From the NCBI GenBank assembly GCA_014192545.1, contig BJHL01000001.1, forward strand, positions 1-64,000: a stretch of 64,000 nt of DNA, given 5' to 3'. This stretch comes from Phycisphaerae bacterium. Its GTDB lineage: Bacteria; Planctomycetota; Phycisphaerae; Phycisphaerales; UBA1924. Positions 51,819 through 60,550 of this stretch are shown one piece after another. The notes under the pieces were generated by a model that saw only the letters and a program-made list of their open reading frames with translations, searched no databases and was not told the DNA's origin. Every line of letters starts with the position of its first letter. Position 1 is the stretch's first letter. Position numbers and translations under genes: made by a program.

Positions 51819-54800
51819 TTACAAGCAGGGGCCGCCGGCGAGGACGCTGAAGAAGGCGGTGACATCGGTGTCTTCGGGGAAGACGTTGTTGTTGTTGAAG
51901 TCGATGTCGTCGCATTCGGGGCAACTCGCGCCGGCGAGGACGCTGAAGAAGTCGATGACGTCTTGATCTTCGGGGAAGACTTCGTTGTTGTTGAAGTCGA
52001 TGTCGTTGCACTCGCAGGAGAGGGGCACATAGTCGTTGTCGAGGTCGTTTGGACCGAAGACGTAGATGGAGGCGTTGTCGATGAGGTGGACTGCGCTGCC
52101 GGTGGCGTCGGAGCGGGCGCCCAGACCGATGCGGGCAACGTAAGGCGTGTAATTGATGGGTTGGTTGCCGAAGAGGCGGTAGGTTGTAGCGGTGGGCTGG
52201 CCGGGATTGGTTGTGATTTTCACGGTCATGCCGGCGGGGCCGTAGATGACTTCGGCGCGGCGCCAGGTGTCGTCGGCGAGATTGCCGACGGCGGCGGGGA
52301 TGTCGACGCGAGCGACTGTGTTGAGATCGAGAATGATTTGAGCGTACCAGCCGGCGCCGTCGTTGTCGAACTTGACACCCATGGTGCCGCTGAAGGTGGG
52401 ACCGTTTTCGTCCCACGGGTAGTTCGCGGAATACTGCGCGGCGTTGACGGCGAAGAGGCCTATGCCGCGGTTTTGCGTGCCGGCGATGCGGAAGTCGAAG
52501 GCGACGCGGAAACGATCGGTGGGACGCGTAGAGAAGGGTTGGCGAACGAGCGATGCTTCGCTATTGGCGGCGAACGGCGTAATGCGCACGACGCCTGATT
52601 GCACGGTCGCGCCGTTGAGGCTCCAGGTGCCTGGGCCATCGGTAAAGTCGGTCTGTTCGGCGATAGTGGATTCGCAGTCGTCGGGGACGCCTGAGCGGTC
52701 GCAATCGGTGGAGAGGCCGGAGTCGATTTCGCACTCGTCAGGAATCGTGTTGCCGTTACAGTCGGCGAGCGTGCCTGCGAGGATTTCGTCAGGATCGCTA
52801 ATGCCGTTGGCGTTGCAATCTTCGGGCGCGACGTAGGAGAGCTTGATGATGTTGCTGCCGCGCTGGGTGGGATCTTCGAAGGATTGTTCGGTGTAGAGAT
52901 CGCAGAAGTAGAGACCGTCGGGACCGACGGCGATGGCGCTGGCACTGCTTTTGCCAAAGCCGTTGTAGATGGCGATGGGGCGCGGGCCGGCGATGCGGGT
53001 ACCTGTGCTGTCGATGATGAATTCGGTGACGACTTTTTCGAGGCTGCTGCCGGGACCACTGGCCCAGGTTGCGCCAGACTGCGTGACATACGCGCGGTTG
53101 GCATAATGAGCAGGAAAGCCGCTGTTGTTGTAGACACCTTGCTCGATGAAAACGATATCGACGGGTGCGGTTGCGGGGACCCAGTTGTACGTGGCGAAGT
53201 TGTACATGCTTTCGTCAGAGCCATCGAAGCCGTAGTTGCGGCCACTGACGAGGCGGGCGAGGCGGTCGGTGCCTGGGCCGTTTTCGACGAAGAAATACTG
53301 GCCGTCGCTCTGGCGGAAACTGCCGCCGAAGGGATTGCGATAGCCATAGCCGTAGATGTAGTCGCGATGATTGATGCCGTCGTTGGCGTCGTAGAAGGGG
53401 TTGTCGGTGGGAGCCGAGCCGTCTTTTGCGACGCGCATGATTTTGCCGAGGGCGGAGTTGAGATTTTGACCGGCGGTGATGTCGAAGCCGTCGCCCATGT
53501 GAACGAGGATGTTGCCGTCGGGGGCGAGGGCGACGTTGCTGATCTGGTGGCTGGGGCCTTGCTCGAAGGGAAAGAGATCGAGGACGGTGGTGATTGTGTC
53601 AACAGTGCGGCCGCCGTCGACGCTGGTGAGCTTCATGAGCTTGGGGTGCGCCGGGCCGATGTCGGGATTGCCGCTGCGGGTGTAGAGGACGCTGGCGTAG
53701 ATGTCGCCATTGGTGTCAACGTCGATGCCTGCAAGGCCCATTTCTCCCGAGCCTGGGAAGCTGCCGGTGGGGTTGAAGTTGATGAGGCCAGTCGCGAAGG
53801 TTTGCACGGTGCCGTTGCGGAGAACGACTTTGATGTCGCCGTAAAGCTCGGTGACGTAGAGGAACGGATCGGTCGGATTTGGGCCTGCGTTGGGCTTGAA
53901 GGCAATGTGGACGGGCAGTTGCAAGCCCGTGGCGAATCGGCTGGCTTTGAAGTCAGGGGCGGTGTCCCACGGAGCTTCGTTGGGGCGTGCGAGGACGGTG
54001 AAATTTGGTTCGGTGTCGCCTGATTGCACGACGAAGGTGCTGCCGTTACTGCCGACCCAGAAAGCGGCGGTGGTATTGGTTGGTTGATTGGCGATGGCGG
54101 GCAGGAAGACTGTGCGCAGGCGGCCTTCGGTGTCACGGAATTGCAAGTCGAGGGCGGGGAGGTTGAGCAGCGAGCCTTCGGACTCGATGAGGACCTTGAC
54201 GCTCATGTGCATGTTGAGCGCGGGCGGATTGGTCAGGGCGTTGCCCGTGTTGGATGCAGTGATGTCGAGCATGCTTGCGCCGCAGCAGCCGGCGACGAGG
54301 CGAATGCGCGGGGCGGGCTCGCCTGTGTATGGCAAGTTGAAAGGCGTGCCGTTGGGCAGGACCAAGCGCGGGGGTGGGAACTCGATGACATCTTCGATGC
54401 TCATGGGGAGCAACGCGCTGGCGGGACCGGTGGTGAAGTCGCGCTCCGCCCAGCCGCTGAATTGCGGGGCTGCGCTGCTGCGGTGGCGAACGCGGAAGCG
54501 GTAGGTGACATCGGGCAGTAACTGGCGAGCATCGCCTAAGGAGTTGACGAAGTTGCCGTCGCCCAAGTGAATGTGAACTGCGCTGCCGCCGCTGACGCAG
54601 GTGGCGAACCAGACGAGCTCATTGAGATCGAGGCGATAGATTTCCCAGTCGGAGCAGACGTGGGTGTTGCCGGCGTCGGGATCGCTGAAGGGAGCGGTCT
54701 CCATGTGGACGTCGGCGGCGTCGATGAGGACGTTGAGCTGCGGCTCGAGAATGGTGGGTGTGGCTGGGGGTGACTGCGCGAAACTCGCGGCAGAAGTTGC

Positions 54801-54863
54801 GAGCGAGAGAGCGACTGTCGCGATGCGACCGAGCAGAGAACGCCAGACCATTCGACCCTCCAT
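51819..54863 (-). CDS. secreted sorbosone-dehydrogenase-like beta-propeller with Ca repeats and duplicated C-terminal motif
   Basis: 1014 aa. Signal peptide (LLGRIATVALSLATSAASFA). Residues about 36-145 look like a fibronectin-type domain. The central 310-640 region is a glucose/sorbosone dehydrogenase-type six-bladed propeller (FATGLQLPVHIAFKPNAG, YGYRNPFGGSFRQSDGQYFF). It is followed by DCNANGISDPDEI and DCNGNTIPDECEI calcium repeats, then a LamG-like beta-sandwich at about 720-915. It ends with two copies of C..CNDIDFNNNEVFPED and FFSVLAG.. about 32 residues apart. Such C-terminal DIDFNNN..FPED modules recur in secreted proteins of Phycisphaerae and may be an anchor or sorting signal (inference). 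The PQQ requirement is not verifiable here. Confidence 0.88.
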   Translation of the reverse strand: MEGRMVWRSLLGRIATVALSLATSAASFAQSPPATPTILEPQLNVLIDAADVHMETAPFSDPDAGNTHVCSDWEIYRLDLNELVWFATCVSGGSAVHIHLGDGNFVNSLGDARQLLPDVTYRFRVRHRSSAAPQFSGWAERDFTTGPASALLPMSIEDVIEFPPPRLVLPNGTPFNLPYTGEPAPRIRLVAGCCGASMLDITASNTGNALTNPPALNMHMSVKVLIESEGSLLNLPALDLQFRDTEGRLRTVFLPAIANQPTNTTAAFWVGSNGSTFVVQSGDTEPNFTVLARPNEAPWDTAPDFKASRFATGLQLPVHIAFKPNAGPNPTDPFLYVTELYGDIKVVLRNGTVQTFATGLINFNPTGSFPGSGEMGLAGIDVDTNGDIYASVLYTRSGNPDIGPAHPKLMKLTSVDGGRTVDTITTVLDLFPFEQGPSHQISNVALAPDGNILVHMGDGFDITAGQNLNSALGKIMRVAKDGSAPTDNPFYDANDGINHRDYIYGYGYRNPFGGSFRQSDGQYFFVENGPGTDRLARLVSGRNYGFDGSDESMYNFATYNWVPATAPVDIVFIEQGVYNNSGFPAHYANRAYVTQSGATWASGPGSSLEKVVTEFIIDSTGTRIAGPRPIAIYNGFGKSSASAIAVGPDGLYFCDLYTEQSFEDPTQRGSNIIKLSYVAPEDCNANGISDPDEILAGTLADCNGNTIPDECEIDSGLSTDCDRSGVPDDCESTIAEQTDFTDGPGTWSLNGATVQSGVVRITPFAANSEASLVRQPFSTRPTDRFRVAFDFRIAGTQNRGIGLFAVNAAQYSANYPWDENGPTFSGTMGVKFDNDGAGWYAQIILDLNTVARVDIPAAVGNLADDTWRRAEVIYGPAGMTVKITTNPGQPTATTYRLFGNQPINYTPYVARIGLGARSDATGSAVHLIDNASIYVFGPNDLDNDYVPLSCECNDIDFNNNEVFPEDQDVIDFFSVLAGASCPECDDIDFNNNNVFPEDTDVTAFFSVLAGGPCL

Positions 54864-55149
54864 TGCCGCGGTGCTGAAGACACCGACTCAGGACCCTACC
54901 TTCATGAATGATGCCATCTTACGAATGAAAAGCAACTCCGCGAAACCCTTGGCGAAGTCGGCGGGGTCATGGCGAGAGCAACGTCCTAAAACGGTGGCGG
55001 CTTGAGAAGAAGATGGCAGTTTTGCAATTTTGCAGTGATGTGGAGATTGGTGCAAGTTCGCTGTGGTGGTGCGATGCGGGCGGAATTTGGCGATCAGTCC
55101 ACGCGGTGCTGCGAGAACTTAACTGCTTCTTGTTCATCGATTCGTGTGA
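54864..55149. other. interval without a supported gene
   Basis: 286 bp between the start of the propeller gene and the nrdR stop. Open frames here have no recognisable features, and no strong hairpin is seen. It probably holds the promoter of the propeller gene. Confidence 0.5.
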
Positions 55150-55683
55150 TTACTTCTTGGACGTTTGGTTGGCGGCTGGTTGCTGGGGTGGATCGTCGAA
55201 GAGTTTTTGCTGATCCTTCACATCGCGGACGCGGCCGTCGAGCAGTTCGAGTTGCTTCTTGAGTTCATCAACGCTGCGGAATTTGTAGTACTCGCTGGCG
55301 AAACGGATGTAGGCAACTTCGTCGATGTCGCGCAGCCGGGCCATGACGCGTTCGCCGACGATTTGGCTGGCGACCTCGCGATCAAACTGGCGATGCAGTT
55401 CCTCTTCGAGTTCGTCGATGATTTTCTGTTTGACGTCTTCGGAGATTTTGCGTTTGCCGCAGGCGGAGAGAATGCCCTTGGCAATTTTCTCGCGCTCGAA
55501 GGGAACGCGGCGGCCATCACGCTTCACGACGACGAGGCGCGCGGTTTCTTCGACACGTTCATACGTCGTGAAACGTCGCGAACAGCCTAGGCACTCGCGC
55601 CGGCGACGGATCACCTTGCCGCCATCGCTGCTGCGGCTGTCGATGACTTTGTCGTTGTCGGAATTGCAGTACGGACATTGCAC
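55150..55683 (-). CDS. nrdR: transcriptional repressor of ribonucleotide reductases
   Basis: 177 aa. Zinc finger MQCPYCNSDNDKVIDSRSS with the second pair in CLGCSRRFTTYERVE. ATP-cone domain at about 47-137 (VVVKRDGRRVPFEREKIAKGI, VGERVMARLRDIDEVAYIRFASEY). NrdR senses ATP/dATP and represses nrd operons by binding NrdR boxes. The Gln/Lys-rich tail of about 25 residues is extra. It stands downstream of rtcA on the same strand, 81 bp away. Confidence 0.97.
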   Translation of the reverse strand: MQCPYCNSDNDKVIDSRSSDGGKVIRRRRECLGCSRRFTTYERVEETARLVVVKRDGRRVPFEREKIAKGILSACGKRKISEDVKQKIIDELEEELHRQFDREVASQIVGERVMARLRDIDEVAYIRFASEYYKFRSVDELKKQLELLDGRVRDVKDQQKLFDDPPQQPAANQTSKK

Positions 55684-55764
55684 GGGCAGAAGGTAGTCCG
55701 CTGGTGCGCGAGGGAATTTGCTGGCGGCTCAGACGCGGACGAATGCGTGCGGCGCGGAGGGTTG

Positions 55765-56790
55765 CTAGATGCGGACAGTCACGATGCGATCTCCCGATGC
55801 TTCGCAGGTCAGGCCTGTCATCGCGGCGATGGTTTGCAGGTTTGTTTTTGCGTGCAGTGAAAGTGGCAGCGTGGTGAAACTGCCGCCTGACTGCTTGGTG
55901 AGCATCGCAGCGATGGCCATGGGAACCATGACTTGATCGGCAAGGTGCCTGGCGAGAGCGGCTTCGCTAGCGATGTACTGGCGAACTTCGTTCACGACAT
56001 GATCGACAACCGATTCGGCGGGGCGGCCAACTTCACCGATGCCTGTGAAGACTTCGGTAACGTGTTCGCATGGGACATCGATGAGCACCACGTTGCCGGG
56101 GCTGTGCGATGAATCGATGAAGTGCATGCACTGAGGTGGGGCGTCGATGGTGAGCTTGGCGAGCACGCGTTCTCGCTCGCGCTCGGCGATGTTCATGGGC
56201 AACTTGGCGAGCAAGATGCTCAGCGTGGGTTTGCCGCGTCCGCCGCGAGAGAGCAAGTTCAAAGGAAGCAGCGATGTCGCGGGCATGACATCGACCACGA
56301 TGCGGCCGCCGCCAGCGGGATAGAAGCCGTGGCGCTCGAGGCGAGCTTCAACGCGCGGGCCCATGCGATTCATGAGCGGCACGAGGGCGCGAGCGAAGAA
56401 GTCAAAGGAAGGCGCGTGGGTTTGGTGCGTGCCGCCTTCGATGGTGACGCGCGTGGGCTGGGGCGCGACCATGAGGGCGGGCAAGATGGCTTGCATGACC
56501 ATCGTGGTGCTGCCGGCGGTGCCTATGGGGAAGTGGAACTCGCCGCCGTGCAGCGCGCCGGGCTCGAAGGTGAGGTGCGTGCTGCCCACAGCATCGCCCG
56601 AAACTTGAGCATCGCAGATGCGTTTGGCGGCTTGGACGGCGGTGAGGTGTTGCCGCATAAGACCCGGTTTTTCGCGGCCTTTGCGGATGTTGGAGATGGT
56701 GAAAGGGATACCAAGCGCAGCGGAAAAGGCCAGAGACGTGCGGAGAATTTGGCCGCCGCCTTCGCCCAGAGAACCGTCGATTGAGATCAT
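55765..56790 (-). CDS. rtcA: RNA 3'-terminal phosphate cyclase
   Basis: 341 aa from the ATG at 56790, giving the canonical start MISIDGSLGEGGGQILRTSL. The upstream extension in the same frame is not conserved-looking. RtcA motifs: IRKGREKPGLMRQHLTAV, EGGTHQTHAPSFDFF, RHGFYPAGGG, and the adenylated His in RHLADQVMVPMA (about residue 282). It converts RNA 3'-phosphate to 2',3'-cyclic phosphate using ATP, giving ends suited to RtcB. It follows rtcR on the same strand with a 93-bp gap. Confidence 0.95.
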   Translation of the reverse strand: MISIDGSLGEGGGQILRTSLAFSAALGIPFTISNIRKGREKPGLMRQHLTAVQAAKRICDAQVSGDAVGSTHLTFEPGALHGGEFHFPIGTAGSTTMVMQAILPALMVAPQPTRVTIEGGTHQTHAPSFDFFARALVPLMNRMGPRVEARLERHGFYPAGGGRIVVDVMPATSLLPLNLLSRGGRGKPTLSILLAKLPMNIAERERERVLAKLTIDAPPQCMHFIDSSHSPGNVVLIDVPCEHVTEVFTGIGEVGRPAESVVDHVVNEVRQYIASEAALARHLADQVMVPMAIAAMLTKQSGGSFTTLPLSLHAKTNLQTIAAMTGLTCEASGDRIVTVRI

Positions 56791-56883
56791 GAAAACTACC
56801 GCCCTCCGTGTGTCGTTCGACTTCGACGTGGGCAGCGTATGAGTGATGCGTGAGAAGTGCAAGTGGCGGCGAGCGGTGATGGT

Positions 56884-58542
56884 TCAATCGCGAGGGAGCG
56901 TGTCCCAGGTCAAGCCGAATCGCGCGAGGTACTTGCGCAGGCGGTCGGCGTCGTTCACGCTGGCTTTGGTGGTGCGACTGATTGCAAAGAGTTCGCGGCC
57001 AGCTTCGGAGAGTGTGCGGGCGCGGGTGCAGACTCGGAGCACTTCGGCGAGTTGGACTGCGTCGAAGCGGTCGATGGATTGAGCGCGGGTGCCCATGGCG
57101 CGAGTGAGAATGGCGGCGTCGGCGCTATCGGCGAAACTTGCTTGCGGTGTTGCGAGTGAAGAATCGAGTTGTGAAGCGTGCCAGGCTGCGTTGAGGCGGG
57201 TGATTTCGTGATCGACGATTGTCGGCGTGATGCGGCCACCTTCAGCGAGTGTCGCGAGGCGCGTGACGCTGGCGGAGAGATCGCGGAAGTTGCCGGCCCA
57301 GGTGGCTTGCGGTGTTTGTGCGAAGGCGAGGTATTGCTCACTGGCTTCGGTCGTGAAGCGAACGCTTTTGCCTGTGCGAGCGGCGTATTGATCGAGTTCG
57401 TACTCGATGTTGGGCGCGATGTCTTCGCGGCGATCGCGCAGCGCGGGGAGGCGGAACGTCCAGAGATTGATGCGGGCGAGCAGGTCTTCGCGGAAGCGAC
57501 CGGCGCGGGCGTCTATATACAGATCACGATTGGTGCCGGCGATGAGTTGGAAGTCGCTTTGGGTTTCTTCATCACTTCCCAGCGGCAGGAAGCGTTTTTC
57601 TTCGAGGGCGCGCAGCAGCATGGCTTGCTCGTCAAGGCCCAACTCCCCCACTTCGTCGAGGAAGAGCACGCCTTTGTCGGCGGCTTTGAGCAGGCCCGCG
57701 CGATCGCTGGCGGCGCCGGTGTAGGCACCTTTGCGATGGCCAAAGAGGGTGCTCATGGCGCTGTCGCCTCGCAGCGTGGCGCAATTCACTTCGATAAATG
57801 GGCCCATTGCAAGGTGGCGTGCGTGCTTGAGTTCGTAGATGCGTTTGGCGAGTTGGCTCTTGCCGGCACCGGTTGGGCCCAGGAGCAACATCGGGTCAAT
57901 GGCGTTGGCGGCGACGTGTTCGATATCTTGAATGGTGCGATTGAAAGCTTTGTTGCGGGTGCGAATGCCGGATTTCAGCGTGTTAATGGCGTCGCGATGT
58001 TCACGCGCGAAGCGTGAGGCGAGTGATGCGTACTTGGTGAGGTCGAGATCGATTATCTTCGCGGTTCCTGCGGGGTCGCTGCTGCGATGGGGTGGTGACG
58101 TTTGCACGAGTCGCGCGGGGATGCGGCGGGACTCAACCAGCAGGAACAAACAGATTTGGATAACGTGCGTGCCGGTGGTGATGTGGACGACGTAATCCTC
58201 GCGATCAGGATCGAAGGGATACTTGGCGGCGAAGGCGAGCAACGCGGCGTAGGCCTCTTCGAAGTCCCACGGATCGCGAATGTCCATGGTGTGGGGAACG
58301 ACTTTGGTCTCGGGTGAGACCTGCGCGATGTCGGCGGAGACTTGCTTGCGCAGGTCGGTCCACTTTGAGCCGGTGAGAAGTTCGAGGCGGGAGACGAGCA
58401 TGTCGGGCTGTTGGCACAGGCCGACGGTGGGTCGCCATTTCTCCCAGCGCTTGTTGGTGGAGCCGAGGTCGAGCTGTGTGCCGAGCATGCCGAGGGCGAC
58501 CAAGGGGCGGGCGGGGCGAGAATGGGGCTGTGAATGCGCCAT
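56884..58542 (-). CDS. rtcR: sigma54-dependent activator of the RNA-repair operon
   Basis: 552 aa. The N-terminal about 185 residues (LVALGMLGTQLDLG, DREDYVVHITTGTHVIQICLF) form the CARF-type sensory domain of RtcR. The AAA+ domain: Walker A LLGPTGAGKSQLAKRIYE, GAYTGA (residues about 271-276) for sigma54 contact, Walker B VLFLDEVGELGLDEQ. The Tyr in GAYTGA replaces the usual Phe. The C-terminus carries an HTH-like segment (LAEVLRVCTRARTLSEAGREL). In Salmonella RtcR responds to RNA fragments. Here it is transcribed divergently from the Ro/RtcB operon and controls, by inference, the sigma54 promoter at 58633. Confidence 0.95.
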   Translation of the reverse strand: MAHSQPHSRPARPLVALGMLGTQLDLGSTNKRWEKWRPTVGLCQQPDMLVSRLELLTGSKWTDLRKQVSADIAQVSPETKVVPHTMDIRDPWDFEEAYAALLAFAAKYPFDPDREDYVVHITTGTHVIQICLFLLVESRRIPARLVQTSPPHRSSDPAGTAKIIDLDLTKYASLASRFAREHRDAINTLKSGIRTRNKAFNRTIQDIEHVAANAIDPMLLLGPTGAGKSQLAKRIYELKHARHLAMGPFIEVNCATLRGDSAMSTLFGHRKGAYTGAASDRAGLLKAADKGVLFLDEVGELGLDEQAMLLRALEEKRFLPLGSDEETQSDFQLIAGTNRDLYIDARAGRFREDLLARINLWTFRLPALRDRREDIAPNIEYELDQYAARTGKSVRFTTEASEQYLAFAQTPQATWAGNFRDLSASVTRLATLAEGGRITPTIVDHEITRLNAAWHASQLDSSLATPQASFADSADAAILTRAMGTRAQSIDRFDAVQLAEVLRVCTRARTLSEAGRELFAISRTTKASVNDADRLRKYLARFGLTWDTLPRD

Positions 58543-58553
58543 GGAGATAGTAC

Positions 58554-58559
58554 ATTATA
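58554..58559 (-). promoter_or_regulatory. possible -10 box of rtcR
   Basis: On the minus strand TATAAT lies 12 bp before the rtcR ATG, which would give a nearly leaderless transcript. No matching -35 hexamer is clear. Confidence 0.35.
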
Positions 58560-58632
58560 TCACAAGATAATTGTAGCGAGCATTTGCGAGCCCGAGGCCT
58601 CGATGGTGACGCCTCAAGGCGTGTTTGCTGGT

Positions 58633-58648
58633 TGGCACGGAGGTTGCA
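58633..58648 (+). promoter_or_regulatory. sigma54 promoter of the Ro-Y-RtcB operon
   Basis: TGGCAC, five bases, TTGCA: an exact match to the sigma54 -24/-12 consensus (GG 58634-58635 to GC 58646-58647). It is about 90 bp before the TROVE start and in the divergent gap with rtcR, a sigma54 activator. The position, orientation and partner gene agree. Confidence 0.88.
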
Positions 58649-58665
58649 ATATGTCCTTGCGTCCG

Positions 58666-58691
58666 CCCCGGTGGCACTCGGGCCACCGGGG
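58666..58691 (+). other. strong hairpin in the 5' leader
   Basis: Perfect 10-bp stem CCCCGGTGGC/GCCACCGGGG with a 6-nt loop, starting about 10 nt after the expected transcription start. It may protect the 5' end or modulate translation. Confidence 0.6.
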
Positions 58692-58738
58692 CCGGGCAAG
58701 CGGAATGCACTCGACCTTCTCTCCGAAAGGAGTTTGTC

Positions 58739-59389
58739 ATGGCCAACAAGAACCTGTTTGCGACGATCATGGGCAAGCTCAAGCCTGCTGCCAATGCGAC
58801 CAACGAAGCTGGCGGCAAGGCGTACAGCCTCACGCCCGAGCAGGCGTTGGCGCAGTACGCCCTGACGGGCTGCCTCAACGACACGTTCTATGCGAATGCG
58901 TCGGAGCAACTGGCGGATGTGCTGAACTTTGCGAGCAAGTGCTCGGCAGAGTTTGTCGCGAAGGTTGCGATCACGGCGCGTGCGAAGGGACATATGAAGG
59001 ACATGCCGGCACTGCTCGTGGCTCACTTGAGCACGCGTGATGCCAAGCTGTTTGATGTGACGTTTGATCGCGTGATCGATTCGCCGCGCATGCTGCGGAC
59101 GTTTGTGCAGATCATGCGGAGCGGCGTGACGGGCCGCAAGAGTTTGGGCTCATTGCCCAAGCGGAAGGTGCGAAAGTGGCTGGAAAGCCGCAGCGATGCG
59201 GCGATCTTCCGGGCACAAGTTGGTAACGACCCGAGCATGGCGGACATCATTCGCATGACACACCCCAAGCCTGCGAATGCGACGCGAGCGGCTTTGTACG
59301 CACACTTGATTGGCAAGCCTGCGGATGAAACGCAGTTGCCGGAGCTTGTGCGCGAATATGAGGCGTTCAAGGTGAGTTTGCGTGCGTGA
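58739..59389 (+). CDS. rsr: Ro60/TROVE protein, N-terminal part (split gene)
   Basis: 216 aa, with GAAAGGAG ahead of the ATG. It is the N-terminal HEAT-like part of a TROVE domain: AYSLTPEQALAQYALTGCLND, FVAKVAITARAKGHMKDMPALLVA, DVTFDRVIDSPRMLRTFVQIMRSGVTGRKSLG, with the usual VRKWLESRSD. It stops with UGA at 59387-59389 after EYEAFKVSLRA. Ro proteins normally continue into more HEAT repeats and a vWA domain; those are encoded by the next frame, which is in register. TROVE rings bind misfolded RNA and Y RNA. Either two chains assemble or the stop is read through. Confidence 0.93.
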   Translation: MANKNLFATIMGKLKPAANATNEAGGKAYSLTPEQALAQYALTGCLNDTFYANASEQLADVLNFASKCSAEFVAKVAITARAKGHMKDMPALLVAHLSTRDAKLFDVTFDRVIDSPRMLRTFVQIMRSGVTGRKSLGSLPKRKVRKWLESRSDAAIFRAQVGNDPSMADIIRMTHPKPANATRAALYAHLIGKPADETQLPELVREYEAFKVSLRA

Positions 59390-59415
59390 GAAGTGGACGT
59401 TTTTGAAAGAATCAT

Positions 59416-59442
59416 CCGGACCTTCGCGAGCCTTAGGTCCGG
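59416..59442 (-). repeat. dispersed hairpin repeat, copy e (in the split Ro60 gene)
   Basis: Stem CCGGACCT/AGGTCCGG, loop TCGCGAGCCTT. It lies between the UGA of the N-terminal Ro part and the ATG of the C-terminal part. Where it is read as coding, it would translate as IRTFASLRSGV. Confidence 0.8.
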
Positions 59443-59470
59443 CGTCGGCGAGACCGACTTGGAGTTTGTG

Positions 59471-60433
59471 ATGGAAATGGAACTGGACAACATCAACTTG
59501 CCCGATGTACCGATGGAAATGCTGACGAGCTTGCCGCTTGATGTGGAGCACTGGATTGCGCTGGCTCGCAAGAGCCCGTGGCAGGCGACGCGGATGAACC
59601 TGAATACGTTTGCGCGTCACGCGGTGTTTGATGACGCCAAGACGGTGCGGCTGGTTGCGGAGAAGCTGCGCGATCGCGAGCAGATTGCCAAGTCGCGTGT
59701 GCTGCCTTATCAGTTGATGATCGCGTATCGGAACACCGATGCTGCGGTCCCGGCGGCTTTGCGAGAAGCATTGCAGGATGCGATGGAAATCGCAATCGAG
59801 AACGTGCCTGCGTTCACGATGATGCGCAGCGGAAACGAGCAGCCTGCGAAGGTTTTCGTCTTTGTTGACGTGTCGTCTTCGATGGCGAGTCCGGTCACGG
59901 GTCATCGGCAAGGCGCGACGACGACGGTGCGATGCGTTGACGTGGCAGCTTTGTTTGCTGCGGCAATTCTGCGGCGAAACTCGCTTGCTCGCGTGATTGC
60001 GTTTAGCGATCATGTCGTGCCGGTTGAACTGAATCCGCGTGACACGGTGATGACCAACGCGGAGAAGCTGGCGAACTTGCCGCCTGGCGGAACCAACTGC
60101 TCGGCACCGCTTGTGCTGCTCAATCGAGAGAAGGAAAGTGGTGACGTGTGCGTGTTCATCAGCGATAACCAGTCGTGGGTGGACACGAGCACCAAGCACG
60201 GACCGACGGAGACGATGAAGCAGTGGCAGCTCTTCAAACAGCGCAGTCCGCATGCCAAGCTGGTGGCAATTGACCTTCAGCCGTATGCGACGGTGCAGGC
60301 AAAGAGCGATAGCGACGTGCTGAACGTTGGCGGATTTAGCGATGCGGTCTTTGAAGTTGTCGCGAACTTTGTGAAGGGTCCGCAAGGTCCCGATCACTGG
60401 GTCGAGATGATCGAAAAGGTTGCGATCAATTGA
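59471..60433 (+). CDS. rsr: Ro60/TROVE protein, C-terminal part with vWA domain (split gene)
   Basis: 320 aa from the ATG at 59471, preceded by GGAG seven bases before. The first third completes the TROVE helical ring (EMLTSLPLDVEHWIALARKS, TRMNLNTFARHAVFDDA). The rest is a von Willebrand A domain with the MIDAS motif FVDVSSSMASPV, the Thr in LPPGGTNCSAPL and Asp in VFISDNQSW. It is in the same reading frame as the N-terminal part; the only interruption is one UGA and the repeat insertion. The stop is followed by the Y-RNA-like array and rtcB, in one transcription unit by inference. Confidence 0.92.
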   Translation: MEMELDNINLPDVPMEMLTSLPLDVEHWIALARKSPWQATRMNLNTFARHAVFDDAKTVRLVAEKLRDREQIAKSRVLPYQLMIAYRNTDAAVPAALREALQDAMEIAIENVPAFTMMRSGNEQPAKVFVFVDVSSSMASPVTGHRQGATTTVRCVDVAALFAAAILRRNSLARVIAFSDHVVPVELNPRDTVMTNAEKLANLPPGGTNCSAPLVLLNREKESGDVCVFISDNQSWVDTSTKHGPTETMKQWQLFKQRSPHAKLVAIDLQPYATVQAKSDSDVLNVGGFSDAVFEVVANFVKGPQGPDHWVEMIEKVAIN

Positions 60434-60454
60434 TTGTCGGGATCGTCAGAGCGC

Positions 60455-60500
60455 GTCGGATGCTCGATCAGGACTACACGTTGGATTCTTCCCAATGTCT
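60455..60500 (+). ncRNA. Y-RNA-like unit 1 (degenerate)
   Basis: GGATGCTCGATCA then GGACTACA (60471-60478), followed by a 6-bp hairpin CGTTGG/CCAATG with a 7-nt loop. It resembles the later units but lacks the TTCGA T-loop. Confidence 0.35.
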
Positions 60501-60550
60501 TGATCAACACTTTGTCGACACGCAATGACGGTCTACTCAAAGGATCTCAG

